Source: Actinospineispora eucalypti
Lineage (GTDB): Bacteria; Actinomycetota; Actinomycetes; Mycobacteriales; Pseudonocardiaceae
Direction: 5' to 3'
NCBI GenBank assembly: GCA_014208095.1
Contig: JACHMT010000002.1
Coordinates: forward strand, 1,612,001 to 1,676,000
DNA length: 64,000 nucleotides
The notes below the pieces were generated by a model. The model did not search any database and was not told the origin of the DNA. It saw only the letters and a list, made by a program, of their open reading frames with translations. The position numbers and the translations under genes were made by a program. Below, piece after piece: positions 60,381 to 64,000 of this stretch. Numbering within the stretch: position 1 is the stretch's first letter; each line of letters opens with the position of its first letter.

Positions 60381-60923
60381 TCAGTCCTCGCGGTAGTCGA
60401 GGAGCCCCTTGTGCTCCTCGAGCAGGGTGGTGAGCAGCGCCACTAGCCGCTCGCGCTGCTCGACGTCCAGTCCGTCCAGCATCGCGTCATTGACCTGGGT
60501 CGCGCGCACCGTGGACTCCGCGTATAGCGCGCGGCCGGCGGAGGTCAGCCGCACCACCCGGCGCCGGGCGTCCCGCGGGTCCTTGACCTGGCTGACCAGG
60601 CGGCGCGCGGCCAGCCGACGGACGACGTCGGCCGTGGTCGAGCGGTCGAGCCGGACCTTCGAGCGCAGCGCGGTCTGGGTGAGCGGCCCCTCGTGCGCGA
60701 GCGCGTGCAGCAGGGCGAACTGCGGTGAGGTCAATCCGCCGGGGAAGTGCTCCGCCCAGATCGCCACGTGCAACTGCTGGCAGGTCCGCAGCAGGTGGCC
60801 AATCATGCCGGCCAGCTCGAACTCGACCGGCTCGAGGGGCCGTTGTCGCGGCGATGCCACAGACCCACCCTCCGCTGACGGTCCGGTGTCGCGCACGCCG
60901 GACGGCGCGTCTGAGGAGATCAT
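60381..60923 (-). CDS. MarR-family transcriptional regulator
   Basis: About 180 residues: winged helix in LTSPQFALLHALAHEGPLTQ, TALRSKVRLDRSTTADVVRR, VSQVKDPRDARRRVVRLTSA (wing), flanked by dimerisation helices. MarR proteins usually sense aromatic or carboxylic effectors of the neighbouring pathway. ATG 60923 is chosen over 60941. Lies between the transporter promoter and the nitroreductase gene. Confidence 0.9.
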   Translation of the reverse strand: MISSDAPSGVRDTGPSAEGGSVASPRQRPLEPVEFELAGMIGHLLRTCQQLHVAIWAEHFPGGLTSPQFALLHALAHEGPLTQTALRSKVRLDRSTTADVVRRLAARRLVSQVKDPRDARRRVVRLTSAGRALYAESTVRATQVNDAMLDGLDVEQRERLVALLTTLLEEHKGLLDYRED

Positions 60924-60970
60924 ACAAGCAACCCGACGCACAGGTCATCTGGAATCCGTCAGTATGCCGA

Positions 60971-61771
60971 CTAATGGTCCTCTGGTCCTCTGGCCCGCCC
61001 CTTGATGCCGTGGTTCGACCGGAATCCGCCCAGCAGGGTGTCCGCCCAAAGGAACCGCTCCACCGCCGCCTGGTCGCGCCCGGCCGAGTAGCGCTCGCGG
61101 TGCACCAGTTCCTCCAGCGGGCGGCGCGGGGTGGGCGAGGGCCGCACCGCCGGATGGCCCACGCCGAACATGTCGTAGATCCGCAAATGCCGGGGTATGC
61201 CGAGCCAGGACTTCAGCATCGTGCCCATATACGGCGAACTCACGTCGCTGATCCATTGCGACCCGAGACCCAGCGCGGCGACCGCGAGGTGCGCCAGCAC
61301 GGTGGCCTGGGCGAGACTGCTCACAAAGTGCGACTCGCCCTTCTCCAGCGCGGTGCGCACCGGATAGGCGTCGATCACCCGGGGATCGCCGAGGACTAGC
61401 ACAAGCACCGGCGCGTGCCGAAATCCGGTGTATCCGATGTGGTTGCGATGCCCCCACACGGCCTCCTGCATCTCCCGCTTGTCAGCCATCTGCTGGGTGT
61501 ACAGCGTGGCGATCCGCTCCCGCATCTCGCGGCCCCGGATCACCACGAACTCCCAGGGCTGGGCGTTGCCCGCCGACGGCGCCCACCGGGCCACCTCGAG
61601 GATCTTGTCGATGGTCTCGTCGGAGACCTCCCTCTTCGGGTCGATCGCCCGCACCGAGCGCCGGTACCTCGCCAGTGCCAACAACTCGTCATAGCCGGCC
61701 GCGCCAGGCGGGGTCGCCACCCCGGCCTCCGTGCCCACAGCCTGCTCGGTCGTGCGCGCCACCTCGCTCAC
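60971..61771 (-). CDS. Nitroreductase-family flavoprotein
   Basis: A 266-residue protein: LARYRRSVRAIDPKREVSDE, ILEVARWAPSAGNAQPWEFV (FMN contacts), LAHLAVAALGLGSQWISDVS and IYDMFGVGHPAVRPSPTPR. FMN-dependent reduction or dehydrogenation of an organic substrate is expected, with possible BluB-like oxygen chemistry not excluded. GTG 61771 overlaps the FAH-family stop (GTGA), tying the two functionally. Confidence 0.88.
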   Translation of the reverse strand: MSEVARTTEQAVGTEAGVATPPGAAGYDELLALARYRRSVRAIDPKREVSDETIDKILEVARWAPSAGNAQPWEFVVIRGREMRERIATLYTQQMADKREMQEAVWGHRNHIGYTGFRHAPVLVLVLGDPRVIDAYPVRTALEKGESHFVSSLAQATVLAHLAVAALGLGSQWISDVSSPYMGTMLKSWLGIPRHLRIYDMFGVGHPAVRPSPTPRRPLEELVHRERYSAGRDQAAVERFLWADTLLGGFRSNHGIKGRARGPEDH

Positions 61772-62631
61772 CGCCTTCGGGTTCCGGTCGGTGAGGGACC
61801 GCGCTCGTCGCTCGCAACGGTCACGGCCAGGGTCCCGATGCGCGACAGCGTCACGGTGATCTCGTCCCCCGCCGCGATCGGACCCACCCCAGCGGGCGTG
61901 CCGGTGGCGATCACGTCGCCGACCTCCAACGTCATCACGCTGGAGACGTAGGACACCAGCTTCGCTACCCCCCAGATCAAGCTCCGCGTGTTCGTCTTCT
62001 GCCGGATTTCGCCGTTGACCACACACTCCAGGTCGACGTCGTCGCACGGACCGGCCTCGTCGGCGGTGACCAGCCAGGGACCCAGCGGCGTGAAGGTGTC
62101 GAAAGACTTGCGGGTCGAGCGGTCCTCGCCGCCACGCATTGTGATGTCCAGGCAAGCGGTGTAGCCGGCGACGTGACCTAGCGCGTCGGCCTCGCTCACC
62201 CGGTGGGCCCGGCGGCCTATGACCGCCGCCAGCTCCCCCTCCTGGTCCACCCGGCGGTCGGAGTAGGGCAGCCGCACGACGCCGCCGTGCGGCAAGAGCG
62301 AGGACGGCGCTTTGAGGAACACCGCGAGGTCGGAGATGTCCACGGTCATTGCCATCTCCGAGCGGTGGTCGCGGTAGTTGACGGGCGCCGCGACGATCTT
62401 CGTCGGGTCCGGGACCGGCGGGCCGAGCCGCACGCTGGCGAGCGGGACGCTGTTCGTCGGCGCGGGCGCGGGCAGAGCCTTCCGAACCTGGTCCCACCGC
62501 TCCAGCAACCGACGCATCGCGCTCTTTGTCCCTGGCACGGTGTAGCCACCGACCAGTAGGCCACCGAGGTCAACGACCCGGTCGCCGGTGACGTAACCGA
62601 CCCGGCCGTCGTCGTAGGTCACTAGTCGCAT
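61768..62631 (-). CDS. FAA-hydrolase family protein (COG0179 type)
   Basis: A 287-residue FAH-fold enzyme: KIVAAPVNYRDHRSEM, VDQEGELAAVIGRRAHRVSE (metal Glu), GYTACLDITMRG (metal Asp) and VGDVIATGTPAGVGPIAAGD. Acts on acylpyruvates, oxaloacetate-like or 2-hydroxydienoate acids after ring cleavage. ATG 62631 has GAGG upstream. Divergent from the FAD monooxygenase. Confidence 0.9.
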   Translation of the reverse strand: MRLVTYDDGRVGYVTGDRVVDLGGLLVGGYTVPGTKSAMRRLLERWDQVRKALPAPAPTNSVPLASVRLGPPVPDPTKIVAAPVNYRDHRSEMAMTVDISDLAVFLKAPSSLLPHGGVVRLPYSDRRVDQEGELAAVIGRRAHRVSEADALGHVAGYTACLDITMRGGEDRSTRKSFDTFTPLGPWLVTADEAGPCDDVDLECVVNGEIRQKTNTRSLIWGVAKLVSYVSSVMTLEVGDVIATGTPAGVGPIAAGDEITVTLSRIGTLAVTVASDERGPSPTGTRRR

Positions 62632-62664
62632 GAGCACCTCACCCACCTTGGACTAATTCACTCT

Positions 62665-62676
62665 GTATACGGACGA
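62665..62676 (+). promoter_or_regulatory. Shared promoter motif GTATACGGACGA
   Basis: In the 112-bp divergent region between the FAH-family gene and the monooxygenase; one mismatch to 60329-60340. A weaker relative (GTATGCCGACTA) lies at 60962-60973, upstream of MarR. Confidence 0.45.
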
Positions 62677-62743
62677 TATTCAGCATGATGCACTCAGTCA
62701 AGCAGGTTGACAGTTATTCAGAGGTTCTGGCAGAGTCATCAGC

Positions 62744-63949
62744 ATGCGGACGAACTCGCCTCAATTTTTAATCTTGGGCGGTGGCATCGGTGGGCTGACC
62801 GCCGCGCTAGCACTGGCCCGCGCTGGCCACACGGTGCGTGTATTGGAGCGGGCGCCCGAGTTCGTCGAGGTCGGCGCGGGCCTGCAGGTCGCCCCGAACG
62901 CCTCCCGGGTGCTCGACCGGCTCGGCGTGCTGGATGCCGTCACGGCCGATGCGTTCTTCCCCCGCCGCCTGACGCTGCGCGACGCGCTGAGCGGCCGGCC
63001 ACTGGTCGCGCTGGGCACCACGTCCGCGTTCCTCGGCCGCTTCGGCTACCCCTACTTCGTCACCCACCGGGCCGACCTGCACCGGGCGGTACTCACCGCG
63101 TGCCGAGACACCGGCCTGGTCGAGCTGCTGGCGTCCCGGCGAGTGGTGGAGATCGAGCCGCGCCCGGCGGGAGCCGTGGTGCGCTGCGCCGACGGCGCCG
63201 AGTACCAGACACCCGCCCTGATCGGTGCGGACGGGCTGCACTCGGCCACCCGCGCGCTGCTGGTCGGCGACGGTGACCCGGTCGACTCCGGGTACGTCGC
63301 CTACCGAGGCACCGTCCCGGTAGAGGCGCTGGCCGAGCACGGCGGGCTGGGCGAGCCGGACGGCATGGTGATCTGGGTGGGACCCGGCCTGCACCTAGTG
63401 CAGTACCCGGTCCGTCGCGGCGAGCTGTGCAACCAGGTCGCCACGATCGACACTCGCCGCCACACCGCGCACGCCGGCGACCTGCGCCGCCAGCTCGAGC
63501 ACGCGTTCGCCGGGGTCTGCACGCGAGTGAGGGCCGGCATCGGGCTGATGGACACCTCGCGGAGCTGGGCGATGCTCGACCGACCGCCGGCCACCGGCTG
63601 GAGCCGAGGCGCGATCACCCTGCTCGGCGACGCCGCCCATCCGATGCTGCAGTACCTGGCCCAGGGCGCGTGCCAGGCGATCGAGGACGCGGCCGTCCTG
63701 GCGGACCGGGTGAGCGAGCACCCAGGCGACACCGAAGCGGCGTTCAAGGCGTACGAGACGCTCCGCGCGCCGAGAACCGCGCGGGTGCAGACCACCGCCC
63801 GCACCTGGGGTCAGGTGCTGCACGTCGACGGCATTGGCGCCGAACTGCGGGCCGCGCTGCTGGCCACCCGCGCCGAGGACGACTTCGACGTCGTCGACTG
63901 GCTCTACGGCTTCGACCCCACCGACGCCCCGAGGAGGCTCACTGCATGA
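62744..63949 (+). CDS. FAD-dependent aromatic monooxygenase (salicylate/3-hydroxybenzoate hydroxylase-like)
   Basis: A 401-residue class A flavin monooxygenase: FLILGGGIGGLTAALALARA (Rossmann), LQVAPNASRVLDRLG, LIGADGLHSATRALL (DG motif), and LLGDAAHPMLQYLAQGACQA (GD motif). Hydroxylates an aromatic or N-heteroaromatic ring with NAD(P)H. Paired with the FAH-family and nitroreductase genes, a hydroxylation then ring cleavage route is likely; the ring dioxygenase may lie beyond the window. Confidence 0.92.
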   Translation: MRTNSPQFLILGGGIGGLTAALALARAGHTVRVLERAPEFVEVGAGLQVAPNASRVLDRLGVLDAVTADAFFPRRLTLRDALSGRPLVALGTTSAFLGRFGYPYFVTHRADLHRAVLTACRDTGLVELLASRRVVEIEPRPAGAVVRCADGAEYQTPALIGADGLHSATRALLVGDGDPVDSGYVAYRGTVPVEALAEHGGLGEPDGMVIWVGPGLHLVQYPVRRGELCNQVATIDTRRHTAHAGDLRRQLEHAFAGVCTRVRAGIGLMDTSRSWAMLDRPPATGWSRGAITLLGDAAHPMLQYLAQGACQAIEDAAVLADRVSEHPGDTEAAFKAYETLRAPRTARVQTTARTWGQVLHVDGIGAELRAALLATRAEDDFDVVDWLYGFDPTDAPRRLTA

Positions 63950-63996
63950 CCACCAACGCCATCCAGACGTCCGCGCCAAGGAGGGTGCACTTGTGA
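63946..63996 (+). CDS. Sixteen-codon ORF linking two genes
   Basis: MTTNAIQTSAPRRVHL then stop. ATG overlaps the monooxygenase stop (ATGA), follows GAGGAGG by nine bases, and its stop overlaps a GTG start at 63993 (GTGA). It could be a coupling leader peptide, or the product of a start/stop artefact before the next gene. Confidence 0.4.
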   Translation: MTTNAIQTSAPRRVHL

Positions 63997-64000
63997 CCAG
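63993..64000 (+). CDS. Start of a further gene, cut by window edge
   Basis: GTG at 63993 is preceded by AAGGAGG eight bases upstream. Only two codons are visible, so no product can be named; a role in the same catabolic operon is likely. Confidence 0.5.

Overview
This is GC-rich actinobacterial DNA, probably from a Pseudonocardiales-type soil actinomycete. That placement is an inference: it rests on about 70% GC, frequent GTG and TTG starts, mycofactocin-type SDRs, P450/3Fe-4S ferredoxin pairs and ECF41-type sigma remains. No rRNA, tRNA, CRISPR array or intact insertion sequence was seen. The window is chromosomal accessory catabolism with scattered relics.

Region 1 (1-7.1 kb): the end of a membrane-anchored SNase-fold protein; a chimeric MFS/transposase pseudogene; two crotonases and a fatty acyl-CoA ligase facing a TetR regulator across a 14-bp palindrome; then an IS1380-type relic.

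Region 2 (6.3-42 kb) is a large catabolic island. It is bracketed and apparently unified by two closely related GntR/FCD regulators (6302-7114 and 20502-21332). The left part (8.7-18.2 kb) is a CoA-ester ring-opening set: two acyl-CoA dehydrogenases, a BadI-like ring hydrolase, two 3-hydroxyacyl-CoA dehydrogenases, SDRs, a CaiB-type CoA-transferase and a mycofactocin-type SDR. The middle holds P450s (one inactivated by an internal deletion), PhyH, NIPSNAP and Asp-box propeller genes, and branched-chain 2-oxoacid dehydrogenase E1 and E2 components interleaved with P450s and a 3Fe-4S ferredoxin. The right part carries a molybdenum hydroxylase (large-small-medium), an FAA hydrolase, two cupin-type proteins, a second ferredoxin, an NHL propeller, another mycofactocin-type SDR and SnoaL-like proteins. 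A recurrent 11-bp motif close to TTGTCSGACAA sits at most promoters of this island and fits the FadR/GntR operator pattern TNGTNNNACNA. Together the genes look like a P450/Mo-hydroxylase upper pathway feeding alcohol oxidation, CoA activation and beta-oxidation-like ring cleavage of an alicyclic or terpenoid substrate; the substrate itself is inference.

Region 3 (42-57.8 kb): assorted genes mixed with pseudogene fragments (alpha/beta hydrolase, ECF41 sigma factor, universal stress protein). It contains an ECF sigma/anti-sigma pair, a CPA2 antiporter, a flavodoxin-like reductase next to an unusual fusion of a Rieske [2Fe-2S] domain with a thiamine-diphosphate enzyme, a LysR/SDR pair, a RibD-type reductase, a P450/TetR divergent pair and an acetate-type transporter.

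Region 4 (57.8-64 kb): a MarR-associated catabolic cluster with an enolase-superfamily enzyme, MHS-family transporter, nitroreductase, FAA-hydrolase family protein and FAD monooxygenase, with a shared 12-bp promoter motif. The window ends at the start of a further gene.
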